This document shows, in pieces, positions 16,182 to 25,224 of a stretch of 33,213 nt of DNA. Origin of the DNA: Hyphomicrobiales bacterium. GTDB lineage: Bacteria; Pseudomonadota; Alphaproteobacteria; Rhizobiales; JAKSCL01. The DNA lies in NCBI GenBank assembly GCA_022360615.1, contig JAKSCL010000326.1, forward strand, positions 1-33,213, read 5' to 3'. The position numbers and the translations under genes were made by a program. Each line of letters opens with the position of its first letter. The stretch's first letter is position 1. A model generated the notes under the pieces. That model made no database searches. It was not told where the DNA came from and saw only the letters and a list, made by a program, of their open reading frames with translations.

Positions 16182-16943
16182 TCAAAGACGCGCTTCGATT
16201 CTGAGCCGAACATAATCAGCAATCCAGCCGCCTTCCACTCCGCAAAGAGACGGGCGCAGCGAATCGACAACGAAGGCAAGCACCTTGTCCCGCTTTGTCC
16301 CATGGAACTGACTGAAAAATGGCGCCCGGAACGTGGAGAGCCAGCCTTCAATGCCTGTTGGAAGCGGCGTCGGGCGAGGAATAAGCGCAGCGCGGTTGAC
16401 GGTAAAGCCCGCGCGCTGAAGAACGCGGCCATATTCCTCAGGCGCCGGGAAATACCAGGGATGGGCGAGGGCCGGGTCGCCGCCGAAGTGTCTGGCTGCC
16501 GCCATCATCGCCGTCACAATGGCCGCCACGTTGCCGAAACCGCCGAATTCAGCCACGAACCGGCCGCCCGGCCTCAGTGCACGCACCACGCCTCTTGCAA
16601 CCTCATCGGCCTGCGGCACCCAATGGAGCGCCGCGTTCGAGAACACGGCATCGAATTCTGCATCGAAATTGAGTGCGGCGGCATCGCCAACCCGAACATC
16701 GAGCCCGCGTGCCCGGGCGGCTTCCACCATGTCGGGCGACGAATCGACGCCGACGACCGAAGCGCCAGCCGCTGCGATTCGCTCCGTCAGCGCGCCATCG
16801 CCGCAGCCAAGATCGAGAATCACTTCGCCAGGCTTGGGTCCGAGCCACGCGAACGCACCCTCGCCCAAATCGGAGACAAAGCGGGCATGGTTTGCATAGC
16901 CCTCAGCCGACCAGCTTTGTTCCATTGATGCGTTCACGGTCAT
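16182..16943 (-). CDS. Class I SAM-dependent methyltransferase (Tam/BioC-like)
   Basis: A 253-residue cytosolic methyltransferase. The SAM-binding motif I is ILDLGCGDGALT (Asp44, Gly46, Gly48, Gly50), motif II ends in VVGVDSSPDM, and the FDAVFSNAALHWV segment is the motif IV region shared by trans-aconitate and malonyl-ACP methyltransferase relatives. The N-terminus differs from E. coli Tam, so substrate cannot be named. ATG 16943 or ATG 16925 (MEQSWS) may be the start; neither has a strong ribosome site. It is followed by an intrinsic terminator, separating it from DUF2155. Confidence 0.8.
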   Translation of the reverse strand: MTVNASMEQSWSAEGYANHARFVSDLGEGAFAWLGPKPGEVILDLGCGDGALTERIAAAGASVVGVDSSPDMVEAARARGLDVRVGDAAALNFDAEFDAVFSNAALHWVPQADEVARGVVRALRPGGRFVAEFGGFGNVAAIVTAMMAAARHFGGDPALAHPWYFPAPEEYGRVLQRAGFTVNRAALIPRPTPLPTGIEGWLSTFRAPFFSQFHGTKRDKVLAFVVDSLRPSLCGVEGGWIADYVRLRIEARL

Positions 16944-17025
16944 TCACTACGGCTAGCGGCGTCGGTTTATCGGCCCCTACCCTGCGCTCACAGCTTTGAT
17001 TCACGTTGTTAGCCGCAGCAGCACC

Positions 17026-17442
17026 TCACTTGGGCGACCATGCCTCGTAGTCGCCAGTTGCGTGCGGGCGGCGCTCGGGCGTTAGAACGCTGCCGTCAGG
17101 GCGATAGGCCTGCGGTGTGCCGGTCATGTTCGGCTGATATGGCACTTCCCACTCGCGCGCGGTGTAGTGCTCTTTCGAAGGCGGCACATCGACACGGTGA
17201 TGAATCCAGCCATGCCAGCCGGGCGGAATGGCGGAGGCTTCCGCCTCCCCATTATAGATGACCCAGCGGCGCTCACCGAGCGGCGACACGTTTTCGGCGC
17301 GGTAATACTTGTTACCGAATTCGTCCTCGCCAACGAATTCGCCCTTCCTGGCTGTAAACCAGTGTGTGCCGGGGGTGGCGCCGTTCCACCAGGTGAAAAG
17401 CTGCAGGAAGAAATTGCGCATAATCTTGTTTTTCCGGGTCAT
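17026..17442 (-). CDS. NDUFA12-type NADH:ubiquinone oxidoreductase subunit
   Basis: A 138-residue homologue of the mitochondrial complex I accessory subunit B17.2/NDUFA12, found among bacteria mainly in alphaproteobacteria. Diagnostic stretches are FTWWNGATPGTHWFT, GEDEFGNKYYRA, RRWVIYNGEAEASAIPPGWHGWIHH and the late YEAWSP. ATG 17442 has AGAAGG five bases upstream; ATG 17421 (MRNFFLQ) matches where many homologues begin but lacks a ribosome site. It should attach to the matrix-arm side of complex I in the cytoplasm and assist its assembly or stability. The complex I operon itself is not here, which is normal for this gene. Confidence 0.9.
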   Translation of the reverse strand: MTRKNKIMRNFFLQLFTWWNGATPGTHWFTARKGEFVGEDEFGNKYYRAENVSPLGERRWVIYNGEAEASAIPPGWHGWIHHRVDVPPSKEHYTAREWEVPYQPNMTGTPQAYRPDGSVLTPERRPHATGDYEAWSPK

Positions 17443-17745
17443 CCCGGCCTTCTTTTGCTGTTTTCACCTTGGTGGTGACTATGGTTCCGCCGCCAATTTC
17501 CACTAAGGTTTTGATCAAATCTCATTTTTGTTCTCGAGGTTGAAGCAACCTCAGCAAACACTTATTCCGCCCGTTCTTTACGCATTCGTAGTCTTAAACG
17601 CTCGCCTTAACAAGAACTCAAGATGCAGCCATGCAGGTTTCTGACATGACAGGAACGAGGCGGAGGACCGGCGGCTCGCACGATACCCGTTTGAAGACGA
17701 GGCCTATTCGCCTGGGAGCGCGTTGGAGCCTCGGCCGCCGCCGCC
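17443..17745. other. Intergenic gap with one hairpin
   Basis: About 300 bases between the DUF3016 and NDUFA12-type genes, both on the minus strand. GAGGTT (17536-17541) and AACCTC (17547-17552) form a perfect 6-bp stem with a 5-base loop; no T-run follows on either strand. A 10-bp palindrome TTTGATCAAA is at 17510-17519. I see no gene and no firm promoter. Confidence 0.45.
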
Positions 17746-18234
17746 TTAGCTGGAAAAGCGCTTCCGGAACCAATGGCGCAGCATATGCTTCTCGTAGGCG
17801 AAGCGCTTGCTCGATAGGCGCGCCGGCGTGTTCATCAGATAGTTTAAGTCCGAAATCGTCTCTTCGCCTTCGGAAACCTTTTTTCCCTTATACCGAAGTT
17901 CGTAACGCAGCTTGATGCGCGGGGGCGTAGTGCCGCGCAGAATCCGGACGTCATAAAAACGCGGCTGCCAGGGTTCGTATCTGCCCGCAAGATCGATATC
18001 GAGGATCTCGACTTTCAGCACCTGACCTTTTCCGAGGTAGCGTTCGCCAAGCTGTTCAAAGTAGCGGTCGAACTCCGTCAAAATAGATGCGCGTTTTCGC
18101 GTGCTTCGAAAGTCGCGGTCGCGATAACTCTCGGGACTGACATACGTCACCCTGACATCGGCCAAGCTTGGAGCCGACGGCATAACCGCAAAGATGAATG
18201 CAAGCACCAACGTCGATCTGATCATTGACCACAT
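17746..18234 (-). CDS. DUF3016 family secreted protein
   Basis: A 162-residue protein of unknown function. From ATG 18234 (MWSMIRS) the signal peptide is clean, ending about APSLA before DVRVTYV; ATG 18225 is also possible. The frame stays open to 18288 but that extension would read through a strong inverted repeat and delay the signal, so I reject it. The conserved core has VRVTYVSPESYRDRD, VEILDIDLAGRYEPW, DVRILRGTTPPRIKLRY and KVSEGEETISDLNYL, the layout of the DUF3016 family. The C-terminus is very basic (HMLRHWFRKRFSS). It has no close operon partner. Confidence 0.75.
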   Translation of the reverse strand: MWSMIRSTLVLAFIFAVMPSAPSLADVRVTYVSPESYRDRDFRSTRKRASILTEFDRYFEQLGERYLGKGQVLKVEILDIDLAGRYEPWQPRFYDVRILRGTTPPRIKLRYELRYKGKKVSEGEETISDLNYLMNTPARLSSKRFAYEKHMLRHWFRKRFSS

Positions 18235-18243
18235 CTCGCTTAA

Positions 18244-18269
18244 GCCGTTGTCTGCGACAGACAAGCGGC
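18244..18269 (-). promoter_or_regulatory. Strong inverted repeat just before the DUF3016 start
   Basis: TTGTCTG (18248-18254), spacer CGA, and CAGACAA (18258-18264) are perfectly symmetric, and flanking GCCG (18244-18247) pairs with CGGC (18266-18269) past one bulged G, giving 11 pairs. The repeat ends nine bases before ATG 18234 on the transcribed strand. As RNA it could mask the ribosome site; as DNA it resembles an operator. Its regulator is unknown. Confidence 0.55.
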
Positions 18270-18769
18270 AACCTGACCGCGGAAACAAGACGTTGCTTAT
18301 CCCCTTTCAATATAGCGATCTTGCTCGAACCGACCAGGCAGAATGGGCTCAAAAACCGTCGAAGTTCGGGCGCGCGCATTGCAGCCGGACGGTCGACCGT
18401 AGCAACGCCGGCACAATGTATCAAAACTGCTGGGAAGCCATGCAGTGAATGCTTGCAACCGTGCCACTTGATCCGTTTTTGCGCCCGGATCGGGGTTGGA
18501 GGCACCATCATGAAATGTCTCAGAGACTGAGTCGCGTGCCCCTCGGCTTTCCACAGTATTTCCGGTCTCAAACGCGAGGATTCGCCGCGAAGGAATCGGT
18601 TGACGGGAAAACGGTTCAAGCCGGAAAGCGTGGCAAGCACTTCTTTTTCAAGGCCATTTCGCTTGAATTTGAAGGCCTTGAAGCGAATCGCCCGGTTGCC
18701 GCCAAAACAGGTTATCCCCATATCCCACATACGACATTTAGCGGTTTGTTCACGACTCGCTACTAGGTG

Positions 18770-18799
18770 TTGACGTAGGCAAAACGTTCGTCGTAGCCT
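18770..18799 (+). promoter_or_regulatory. Weak candidate promoter for nrdJ
   Basis: TTGACG (18770-18775), an 18-base spacer and TAGCCT (18794-18799). The -35 is good and the -10 is poor, similar in style to the candidate before the M48 gene. If used, it would give a leader of roughly 300 bases containing the structured segment at 18889-18956. Confidence 0.3.
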
Positions 18800-18888
18800 G
18801 AGTGAGATCGTGGTTGACGGGATGACGCCTTCGAGACACCCGCAAAAACGTCATCGGCGTCATCGGGCTTGGGCAATGCATAGCATGG

Positions 18889-18956
18889 TTCGGGCGCGGT
18901 GGCGGAGACGCCGGGCAACCACACCCGAAAACAGGAAACGCCGGCGTTAGACCGGC
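18889..18956 (+). ncRNA. Candidate structured leader RNA upstream of nrdJ
   Basis: Nested perfect stems: TTCGGG (18889-18894) with CCCGAA (18924-18929); inside it GGT (18898-18900) with ACC (18918-18920); inside that GGCG (18901-18904) with CGCC (18909-18912) closing a GAGA tetraloop. A second hairpin follows, GCCGG (18940-18944) with CCGGC (18952-18956), joined by AACAGGAAAC-type sequence. It ends about 150 bases before the nrdJ ATG. I recall a published nrdJ-associated candidate RNA motif but cannot compare it here. The AdoCbl riboswitch core is not convincingly present. Function is inferred only from structure and position. Confidence 0.4.
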
Positions 18957-19104
18957 AAGGGCACGCGCAGATTTTGTGTGAGCGCATTATGCCGTGCCTT
19001 GAGGAAGACAACAGAACGGAACGGGACCTGTTGGTGTCCATCCGTTCCCAGCCGAATCGTCTACGGATTCGCCGCCGGGGCAAAAGGTCGAAAGAGGTAG
19101 ATTA

Positions 19105-22100
19105 ATGCGTATCGAACGTCGTTACACCGAAGAGGGCCGGTCCCCGTACGACAAAATCGCGTTCCGTTCAGTGACGAGTGAAATCCGGAATCCGGATGGG
19201 TCCATCGTTTTCCGGCTTGAGAACATCCAGGTCCCGGAAGCGTTTAGCCAAGTGGCCAGCGATGTTCTCGCTCAAAAATATTTCCGCAAAGCCGGTGTTC
19301 CCACCCGTCTGAAACGCATCGAGGAAAACAGCATCCCCTCCTGGCTGTGGCGTTCGGCCGCCGATGAGGATGCGCTGTCGGAACTCTCCGAGGATGAGCG
19401 CTACACCAGCGAGACCGACGCCCGGCAGGTTTTCGACCGCTTGGCCGGCGCCTGGACTTATTGGGGCTGGAAGGGCGGCTATTTCGATGGCGAAAGCGAC
19501 GCCCAAGCCTTTTTCGACGAGATGCGCTTCATGCTGGCTTCGCAGATGGGCGCGCCCAATTCACCGCAATGGTTCAATACGGGCCTCCATTGGGCCTATG
19601 GTATCGATGGGCCGAGCCAAGGCCATTTCTACGTCGATTTCGCGACCGGCAAGCTGACCCGCTCGAAAACAGCTTACGAGCATCCGCAGCCGCATGCCTG
19701 CTTCATTCAGTCGATCGCCGACGATCTCGTCAATGACGGCGGTATCATGGACCTTTGGGTACGTGAGGCCCGGCTGTTCAAATATGGCTCGGGCACGGGC
19801 TCGAACTTCTCCAATCTGCGCGGCGAAGGTGAATCGCTGTCGGGCGGTGGCAAATCCTCCGGCCTGATGAGCTTTTTGAAGATTGGCGACCGGGCGGCCG
19901 GCGCCATCAAGTCCGGCGGCACGACACGCCGGGCAGCGAAAATGGTTGTCGTCGACATCGACCATCCGGATATTGAGAATTACATCGACTGGAAGGTCAT
20001 TGAAGAGCAGAAAGTGGCGGCCCTCGTCACCGGCTCGAAGACCTGCGCCAAACACCTGAACGCCATCATGAAGGCCTGCGTGAACTGCGAGGGCCCCGGC
20101 GAAGACTGCTTCGATCCGCAAAAAAACCCTGCCTTGAAGCGCGAGGTGCGCGCGGCGAAGAAGGCGCTCATCCCTGAGAACTATATCCAGCGGATCATTC
20201 AGTTCGCGAAACAGGGCTACACCCAGATCGAGTTCAAGACCTACGACACCGACTGGGATTCGGATGCCTATCTCACGGTATCCGGCCAAAACTCCAACAA
20301 CTCCGTGCGCGTCACCGACGACTTCCTTGGCGCGGTCGTCGACGATGCCGACTGGGACCTCATCCGCCGCACCGACCGGAAGGTCGCAAAGACGCTTAAA
20401 GCACGCGATTTATGGGAGCGCGTCGGTTATGCCGCGTGGGCGTCCGCCGATCCGGGCATCCAGTTCCACACCACGATCAACGACTGGCACACCTGCCCCG
20501 CGTCCGGGCCGATCCGGGCCTCCAATCCCTGCTCGGAGTACATGTTCCTCGATGATACGGCGTGCAATCTGGCAAGCTTGAACCTCCTCCACTTCCGCGA
20601 TGCCGATAAGCGCTTCGACGTGGAGAGCTTCGAACATGCCGTCAGGCTTTGGACCGTCGTTCTCGAAATCTCGGTGCTGATGGCGCAGTTCCCGTCGAAG
20701 GAAATCGCCGAACGATCCTATAAGTACCGGACGCTCGGCCTCGGCTACGCCAATATCGGCGGGCTCCTGATGACCTCGGGCATTCCCTACGATTCCGAAC
20801 AGGGCCGCGCGATCTGCGGCGCGATCACTGCGATCATGACCGGGATCAGCTACGCGACCTCCGCCGAGATGGCGAAAGCGCTGGGTACTTTTCCCGGCTT
20901 CGAGCCCAACAGCGCCCACATGCTACGCGTCATGCGCAACCACCGCCGCGCGGCCTATGGCGAGACCGAGGGCTATGAAGAGCTTCACACCAACCCGGTC
21001 GCGCTCGATCAGCTGGCAGCGGGCGATGTGCGGCTTGTCGACCATGCCCGCGCGGCCTGGGACAAGGCGGTCGAACTCGGCGAAGCCCACGGCTACCGCA
21101 ATGCGCAAGCAACCGTGATCGCGCCGACGGGCACAATCGGGCTCGTCATGGATTGCGACACCACCGGGATCGAGCCGGACTTCGCGCTCGTGAAGTTCAA
21201 GAAGCTCGCCGGCGGCGGTTATTTCAAGATCATCAACCGGGCTGTGCCGGACGCGCTTCGCACGCTGCAATATGGCGAAAGCACCATTAAGGACATCATC
21301 GATTATGCCGTCGGCCACGGCACGCTCGCCGATGCACCCGGCGTCAACCACGCCGAATTGCGCAAGAAGGGCTTCACCGACGAGAAAATCGAGGTGGTGG
21401 AAGCAGGTCTCGCATCGGCGTTCGACATTAAATTCGCCTTCAACAAATGGACGCTTGGCGAAGAGTTTTGCAAGGAGACCCTAGGGGTCGCGGCGGACCG
21501 CTTGGAGGATCCGACTCTCGATATTTTAAGCGAGATCGGGTTCTCCAAGCGTGAGATTGAGGCTGCAAACACCTATTGCTGCGGAGCGATGACGCTCGAA
21601 GGTGCGCCTGGCCTGAAAGACGAGCATCTGCCGGTGTTTGATTGCGCCAACCCATGCGGGCGGATCGGCAAGCGCTATCTGTCCGTTGAGAGCCACATCA
21701 GAATGATGGCGGCGGCTCAGCCTTTCATTTCGGGCGCCATCTCCAAAACCATCAACATGCCGAACGCAGCAACGGTCGAGGACTGCAAGTCGGCCTATAT
21801 GCTTTCCTGGACGCTGGCGCTTAAAGCTAACGCGCTTTACCGGGACGGCTCAAAGCTCTCGCAACCCCTCAATGCCCAGCTTCTGGCGGACGATGAGGAT
21901 GAGCAGGAGGATGTGGCCGAGGCGCTTTCCGCGGACAAACCGGCTCAGGCGCGGGCGACCGTCCTGGCCGAGCGCGTGGCCGAAAAGGTCGTCGAACGCG
22001 TTATCGAGAAAGCGGTGCGCGAGCGCGAGAAGCTGCCGAACCGCCGCAAGGGCTACACCCAAAAGGCGATTGTCGGCGGGCACAAGGTCTATCTGAGAAC

Positions 22101-22836
22101 CGGCGAATACGAAGACGGGCGCCTCGGCGAACTCTTCATCGATATGCATAAGGAAGGGGCTGCCTTCCGTTCGCTGATGAACAATTTCGCCATCGCGATT
22201 TCGCTCGGCCTGCAATATGGCGTGCCTTTGGAAGAGTATGTCGAGGCCTTCACCTTCACCCGCTTCGAACCGGCTGGCATGGTGCAGGGCAACGACGCGA
22301 TCAAGAACGCCACGTCGATCCTCGACTATATCTTCCGCGAGCTTGCGATCTCCTATCTCGGCCGGCACGACCTCGCCCACGTGAATCCGAGCGATGTGTC
22401 TTCGACCACGATCGGCTCCGGCGTGACAGAAGGCTCAAGTCCGGGCGGAACCGAACTGCCGGTGAGCCGCGGTCTCGTGCGCGGGCAGAACCTTCAGGTG
22501 ATCGACTCCAAACCCGCAGGCGAAACGGGCGCGCCAACGCAAGCCGGTGCCACTGGTCCCGTTGCGAAAGCCATCGGCCAATTGCCGCAAATGCGCGGAA
22601 CGGGTGTACCGGAAGGCCGGAGGGCTGCGCAAACGGCGGCCAAGGCCGAAGCCCTCTATCACAGCGTCCTCACAGAAGATGCCGGCGCCCACTCGCCGGA
22701 AGCGGAGCGCATCGCCGAGGCCCGCATGAAGGGTTATGAGGGTGAGAGCTGCCCCGAATGCGGCAACTTCACCCTCGTTCGAAACGGCACATGTCTCAAA
22801 TGCGATACCTGCGGCGGCACAACCGGGTGTTCATGA
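19105..22836 (+). CDS. nrdJ: Vitamin B12-dependent class II ribonucleotide reductase
   Basis: A 1243-residue, oxygen-independent enzyme that uses adenosylcobalamin to reduce ribonucleotides to deoxyribonucleotides. The thiyl-radical site is NPCSE (Asn474, Cys476, Glu478); the redox pair is Cys199 (PHACF) and Cys487 (DTACNLASL). The ten-stranded barrel runs to about 920, with NPCGRIG near 850. A charged Glu/Lys-rich insert of about 70 residues begins near 930. The C-terminal tail is a zinc-ribbon: Cys1216/Cys1219 and Cys1230/Cys1233, then TCGGTTGCS, whose cysteines probably shuttle reducing equivalents to the active site. ATG 19105 has AGAGG seven bases upstream. A small gene follows after 32 bases and a strong terminator ends the unit. 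The length is typical for the alphaproteobacterial long form. Confidence 0.97.
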   Translation: MRIERRYTEEGRSPYDKIAFRSVTSEIRNPDGSIVFRLENIQVPEAFSQVASDVLAQKYFRKAGVPTRLKRIEENSIPSWLWRSAADEDALSELSEDERYTSETDARQVFDRLAGAWTYWGWKGGYFDGESDAQAFFDEMRFMLASQMGAPNSPQWFNTGLHWAYGIDGPSQGHFYVDFATGKLTRSKTAYEHPQPHACFIQSIADDLVNDGGIMDLWVREARLFKYGSGTGSNFSNLRGEGESLSGGGKSSGLMSFLKIGDRAAGAIKSGGTTRRAAKMVVVDIDHPDIENYIDWKVIEEQKVAALVTGSKTCAKHLNAIMKACVNCEGPGEDCFDPQKNPALKREVRAAKKALIPENYIQRIIQFAKQGYTQIEFKTYDTDWDSDAYLTVSGQNSNNSVRVTDDFLGAVVDDADWDLIRRTDRKVAKTLKARDLWERVGYAAWASADPGIQFHTTINDWHTCPASGPIRASNPCSEYMFLDDTACNLASLNLLHFRDADKRFDVESFEHAVRLWTVVLEISVLMAQFPSKEIAERSYKYRTLGLGYANIGGLLMTSGIPYDSEQGRAICGAITAIMTGISYATSAEMAKALGTFPGFEPNSAHMLRVMRNHRRAAYGETEGYEELHTNPVALDQLAAGDVRLVDHARAAWDKAVELGEAHGYRNAQATVIAPTGTIGLVMDCDTTGIEPDFALVKFKKLAGGGYFKIINRAVPDALRTLQYGESTIKDIIDYAVGHGTLADAPGVNHAELRKKGFTDEKIEVVEAGLASAFDIKFAFNKWTLGEEFCKETLGVAADRLEDPTLDILSEIGFSKREIEAANTYCCGAMTLEGAPGLKDEHLPVFDCANPCGRIGKRYLSVESHIRMMAAAQPFISGAISKTINMPNAATVEDCKSAYMLSWTLALKANALYRDGSKLSQPLNAQLLADDEDEQEDVAEALSADKPAQARATVLAERVAEKVVERVIEKAVREREKLPNRRKGYTQKAIVGGHKVYLRTGEYEDGRLGELFIDMHKEGAAFRSLMNNFAIAISLGLQYGVPLEEYVEAFTFTRFEPAGMVQGNDAIKNATSILDYIFRELAISYLGRHDLAHVNPSDVSSTTIGSGVTEGSSPGGTELPVSRGLVRGQNLQVIDSKPAGETGAPTQAGATGPVAKAIGQLPQMRGTGVPEGRRAAQTAAKAEALYHSVLTEDAGAHSPEAERIAEARMKGYEGESCPECGNFTLVRNGTCLKCDTCGGTTGCS

Positions 22837-22868
22837 AACACTGAGAATAGAGAGGGAGGTTCAGTTCG

Positions 22869-23249
22869 ATGGCTATCTTCAAGCTTGAGATCGCGTCCGA
22901 TGCAGCCCCCCTCCTCGTGGCGACAACGAATTCGCCGGGTCCGATCCTCGTTGAAGCGAGCGACGAGACGACGGCGCGGGTGATCGCCAAAACCAATTTT
23001 TGGGCGATCGAACCGGATAGAGACGGCTTCCCGAGGGGCGCCGATTGCATCTGGGTCGATCGCCTTGCGGTTCAATGCCAGACGGTGAGCATTGACCCAA
23101 AAGAGCTCCGGACGGAGAAGGCGCGGAAAAGCGCGAAGCTTAGAGCTGAGTTTCGCCCCATTGTCTGCCCCGACTTCGATCTCGGAAACGGCCGCTACGC
23201 CAAAATGGTGTGGTGGCCTGTGCGGCCGGGCGAGCGCTGTCCCTTCTAA
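22869..23249 (+). CDS. Unrecognised 126-residue protein in the nrdJ operon
   Basis: I do not recognise the family. It is very likely a real gene: GGGAGG (22854-22859) sits nine bases before the ATG, codon composition matches neighbours, and it starts 32 bases after nrdJ and ends 60 bases before a strong terminator. The protein has no signal peptide or membrane segment. The N-terminal half (VATTNSPGPILVEASDETTARVI) looks like a small alpha/beta domain of the kind that handles a residue-level modification or binding, and there are three cysteines (in ADCIW, AVQCQ, IVCPD) plus one near the C-terminus (GERCPF). The middle is basic (KELRTEKARKSAK). Position suggests an accessory to ribonucleotide reduction, but that is inference only. 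Confidence 0.8.
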   Translation: MAIFKLEIASDAAPLLVATTNSPGPILVEASDETTARVIAKTNFWAIEPDRDGFPRGADCIWVDRLAVQCQTVSIDPKELRTEKARKSAKLRAEFRPIVCPDFDLGNGRYAKMVWWPVRPGERCPF

Positions 23250-23309
23250 ATGGACTGCGGCCACCGGCACACTGTGCGCGTAGCGTTCGTGTCTTCTCCC
23301 TCGCCCCCT

Positions 23310-23346
23310 GGGACGGCCCACGTGTATCGCGGGTCGTCCCCTTTTT
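23310..23346 (+). terminator. Strong intrinsic terminator of the nrdJ operon
   Basis: GGGACGGCCC (23310-23319) and GGGTCGTCCC (23331-23340) make a 10-bp stem with one G-U pair, an 11-base loop, then CTTTTT (23341-23346). This is the clearest plus-strand terminator in the window and closes the nrdJ plus unknown-gene unit. Confidence 0.9.
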
Positions 23347-23440
23347 GATTCCAGGCGGCTGTTTTCAAAAGCAAACGGCAGCCTTGCAATCGCAGGTGGT
23401 TTAGATTTGAGGGATCGATCTCACTATATGGGAATTTACC

Positions 23441-23812
23441 ATGATCCAGGCGCTCGCACTGCTCTTGGGCAGCCAACTGGCCGGTGAGGCGGTTGTGCGT
23501 TTTCTCGGGCTCCCGGTGCCGGGGCCGGTCATCGGCCTTGTGCTTTTGCTCGGGCTTTTGTTTGTCCGGCCCGCGACGGCCAACTTTCTCAAACCGGTGA
23601 CGGATGTGATCCTGAAGAACCTGTCGCTCCTCTTCGTGCCGGCAGCCGTCGGTATCATCCAGCATCTGGGACTGCTCGGCGAATACGGACTTCAGATCCT
23701 TCTCGCCCTCACCGTCTCGACCATCGTCGCGATGGCGGTCTCCGCGCTTGTCTTCGTTGGCCTGTCACGTCTGATGAAACGGCGTGGGGGAGCGGAGAAA
23801 TCCGCGCCATGA
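23441..23812 (+). CDS. lrgA: CidA/LrgA family membrane protein
   Basis: A 123-residue holin-like membrane protein with four predicted hydrophobic segments (about 3-22, 28-46, 60-80, 86-110). The GLPVPGPVIGLVLLL stretch and the NLSLLFVPAAVGI segment are typical of the family. It ends in a basic cytosolic tail (RLMKRRGGAEKSAP). The stop overlaps the lrgB start by four bases (ATGA), so the pair is translationally coupled. In Gram-positive bacteria the pair modulates murein hydrolase export and lysis; related proteins move small carboxylates such as glycolate or pyruvate. Which applies here is unknown. Confidence 0.92.
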   Translation: MIQALALLLGSQLAGEAVVRFLGLPVPGPVIGLVLLLGLLFVRPATANFLKPVTDVILKNLSLLFVPAAVGIIQHLGLLGEYGLQILLALTVSTIVAMAVSALVFVGLSRLMKRRGGAEKSAP

Positions 23813-24528
23813 CCACAAGCGTCTTCGACATCTGGGTCTATCTTTCCGCGCGCCCTCTTCTCTGGCTGACTGCGACGCTGATTGCCTATGTGATCGCGGA
23901 CGCGATCGCAGAGCATTTCAACCGGCCAGCCATTCTCAATCCGGTACCGATGGCGGCTGGTGCGCTCATCATCATCCTCAGCGTATCGGGTACACCCTTT
24001 TCAACCTATTTCGAGGGCGCACAATTCATCCATTTCCTGCTCGGTCCGGCGACGGTCGCCCTGGCCGTCCCGCTCTTCCAACATATCGGCCCGGTTCGAA
24101 GAAACCTCCTGCCCATGGCAGGCGCACTTGTCGCCGGTTCGCTCACCGCGATCATGACGGCCATGGGAGTTGCCTGGGCATTGTCGCTCCCTTTGCCGGT
24201 GATCATTTCGATCGCGCCTAAATCGGTGACGACGCCGATCGCCATGGGGATTGCCGAAACGCTTGGCGGTATCCCGACGCTTGCCGCCGTCCTCGTCATC
24301 CTGACAGGCATCTTGGGAGCGACTCTGGTCACACCGCTGCTCAATCTCCTGCGGATCAAGGACTACGCCGCCCGTGGTTTTGCCGTCGGGATCGCTGCTC
24401 ATGGCATCGGCACGGCGCGCGCTTTTCAAGTGAACGAGATGGCAGGGGCGTTTGCCGGCATCGCCATGGGGCTCAACGGTGCGCTTACGGCGTTCCTTCT
24501 GCCGCTTCTTTTGTGGCTTGTCCTTTGA
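23809..24528 (+). CDS. lrgB: CidB/LrgB family membrane protein
   Basis: A 239-residue integral membrane partner of LrgA, with about seven hydrophobic segments. Family motifs are the LLGPATVALAVPL loop, the SIAPKSVTTPIAMGIAE motif and the late GIAAHGIGTARAF followed by GLNGALTA. It overlaps lrgA by four bases. It converges with the ceramidase-like gene, whose stop lies only ten bases away, leaving no room for separate terminators. The plant homologue PLGG1 is a glycolate/glycerate transporter in which LrgA- and LrgB-like parts are fused, which makes a transport role reasonable here. Confidence 0.93.
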   Translation: MTTSVFDIWVYLSARPLLWLTATLIAYVIADAIAEHFNRPAILNPVPMAAGALIIILSVSGTPFSTYFEGAQFIHFLLGPATVALAVPLFQHIGPVRRNLLPMAGALVAGSLTAIMTAMGVAWALSLPLPVIISIAPKSVTTPIAMGIAETLGGIPTLAAVLVILTGILGATLVTPLLNLLRIKDYAARGFAVGIAAHGIGTARAFQVNEMAGAFAGIAMGLNGALTAFLLPLLLWLVL

Positions 24529-24538
24529 TGGGCTGCTT

Positions 24539-25198
24539 TTAAGCCGTTTGCCGGCGTTCCATCACCACGCGTGCTGCGATGTAAAAGGCAAGGCCATTCA
24601 GGATGTGCCAGAAATAGTGGACGCCAATGGGAAGCGCATCGCAAACCGCCATGTCGATGGAGCGCAACGCGATAGACAAAGCAAAAATGCCGGTCAGAAA
24701 AAACAGCGTTTTCGCGGCAGGATCGGCGCGCATCCGAAGCACGACGCCGCCGAAAAGAATGGCCGCAAGCGCCGGGAGATAGGTTCCTGACCCGTTCAAG
24801 AATCCTTCCGGCAGGACGAAGCCGTTCAGCACATTCAGGCCGAGAAAAAGGACAACCCCCAGCGCCGCGGCAATGGCCGACAAGCCGAACATGCGGCGCT
24901 GGGCAATAAACAGGAATGCCAAGAGACAGAGAATGATCGGCAGCACATCGGCAGCGGCCGCCCATCGGGTCGCGAAAGTGTGGAACAGAAACGACCCAAT
25001 GCCGATCAAGCCGATGAGAAGGATGAGGACGAGGGCCGGCCAGTCATCCGCCCCCCGGCGGCGCCAAATCGCAAACGCCCCGAACGCCGCCAACAGAAAG
25101 GCGGCATTTGAGATGGCGTTGAGCGGTTCGGCCCAGAACTCCGGGCTGAGACGCTCGCAATAGATATCGACAGGCGTGTGCCAGTGACTACCCGCCAT
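24539..25198 (-). CDS. Ceramidase-like membrane hydrolase (CREST superfamily)
   Basis: A 219-residue seven-segment membrane protein of the alkaline ceramidase family. Spacing of putative zinc residues equals human ACER3: Ser69, His73, Asp84 (ACER3 Ser77, His81, Asp92) and the HxxxH pair His194/His198 (ACER3 His217/His221). The N-terminal DIYCERLSPEFWAE stretch resembles the ACER3 calcium site. So it should be a metal-dependent amide hydrolase acting on a lipid; whether the substrate is ceramide is not known, as many bacteria with this family lack sphingolipids. ATG 25198 has GAGGTG just before it. It lies 26 bases downstream of speE and is probably the third gene of the speD-speE operon. Confidence 0.85.
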   Translation of the reverse strand: MAGSHWHTPVDIYCERLSPEFWAEPLNAISNAAFLLAAFGAFAIWRRRGADDWPALVLILLIGLIGIGSFLFHTFATRWAAAADVLPIILCLLAFLFIAQRRMFGLSAIAAALGVVLFLGLNVLNGFVLPEGFLNGSGTYLPALAAILFGGVVLRMRADPAAKTLFFLTGIFALSIALRSIDMAVCDALPIGVHYFWHILNGLAFYIAARVVMERRQTA

Positions 25199-25224
25199 CC
25201 CACCTCGCCATGCATGACGACTTG

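Larger units (their letters stand above)
18270..19104. other. Long nrdJ upstream gap without a recognisable gene
   Basis: About 835 bases. Frames of 80-105 codons exist on both strands but show no domain, weak composition and no ribosome site, so I call none of them. Overlapping small palindromes occur at 18517-18531 (GTCTCAGAGAC within CTCAG-AGA-CTGAG). The 3' part, about 18889-18956, has nested stems and is listed separately. A gap this long before a single operon suggests a long regulated leader. Confidence 0.5.

Noticed and set aside
18707-18720. DnaA-box-like TTATCCCCA and a replication origin
   Set aside because: Only isolated near-matches (another at about 18297); no cluster, no AT-rich unwinding region and no origin-linked genes.
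18056-18730. 224-codon minus-strand frame upstream of and overlapping DUF3016
   Set aside because: It runs out of frame through the DUF3016 coding region, has a poor composition and no motif.
18889-18960. Cobalamin riboswitch upstream of nrdJ
   Set aside because: ACAGGAAACGCCGGC vaguely recalls the B12 box, but the GCCACTG part and the usual arrangement of the core are not found, so I kept only a generic structured-RNA call.
18449-19083. Roughly 105-codon frames on both strands in the nrdJ upstream gap
   Set aside because: No homology-like segments, no Shine-Dalgarno, and they overlap the candidate structured leader.
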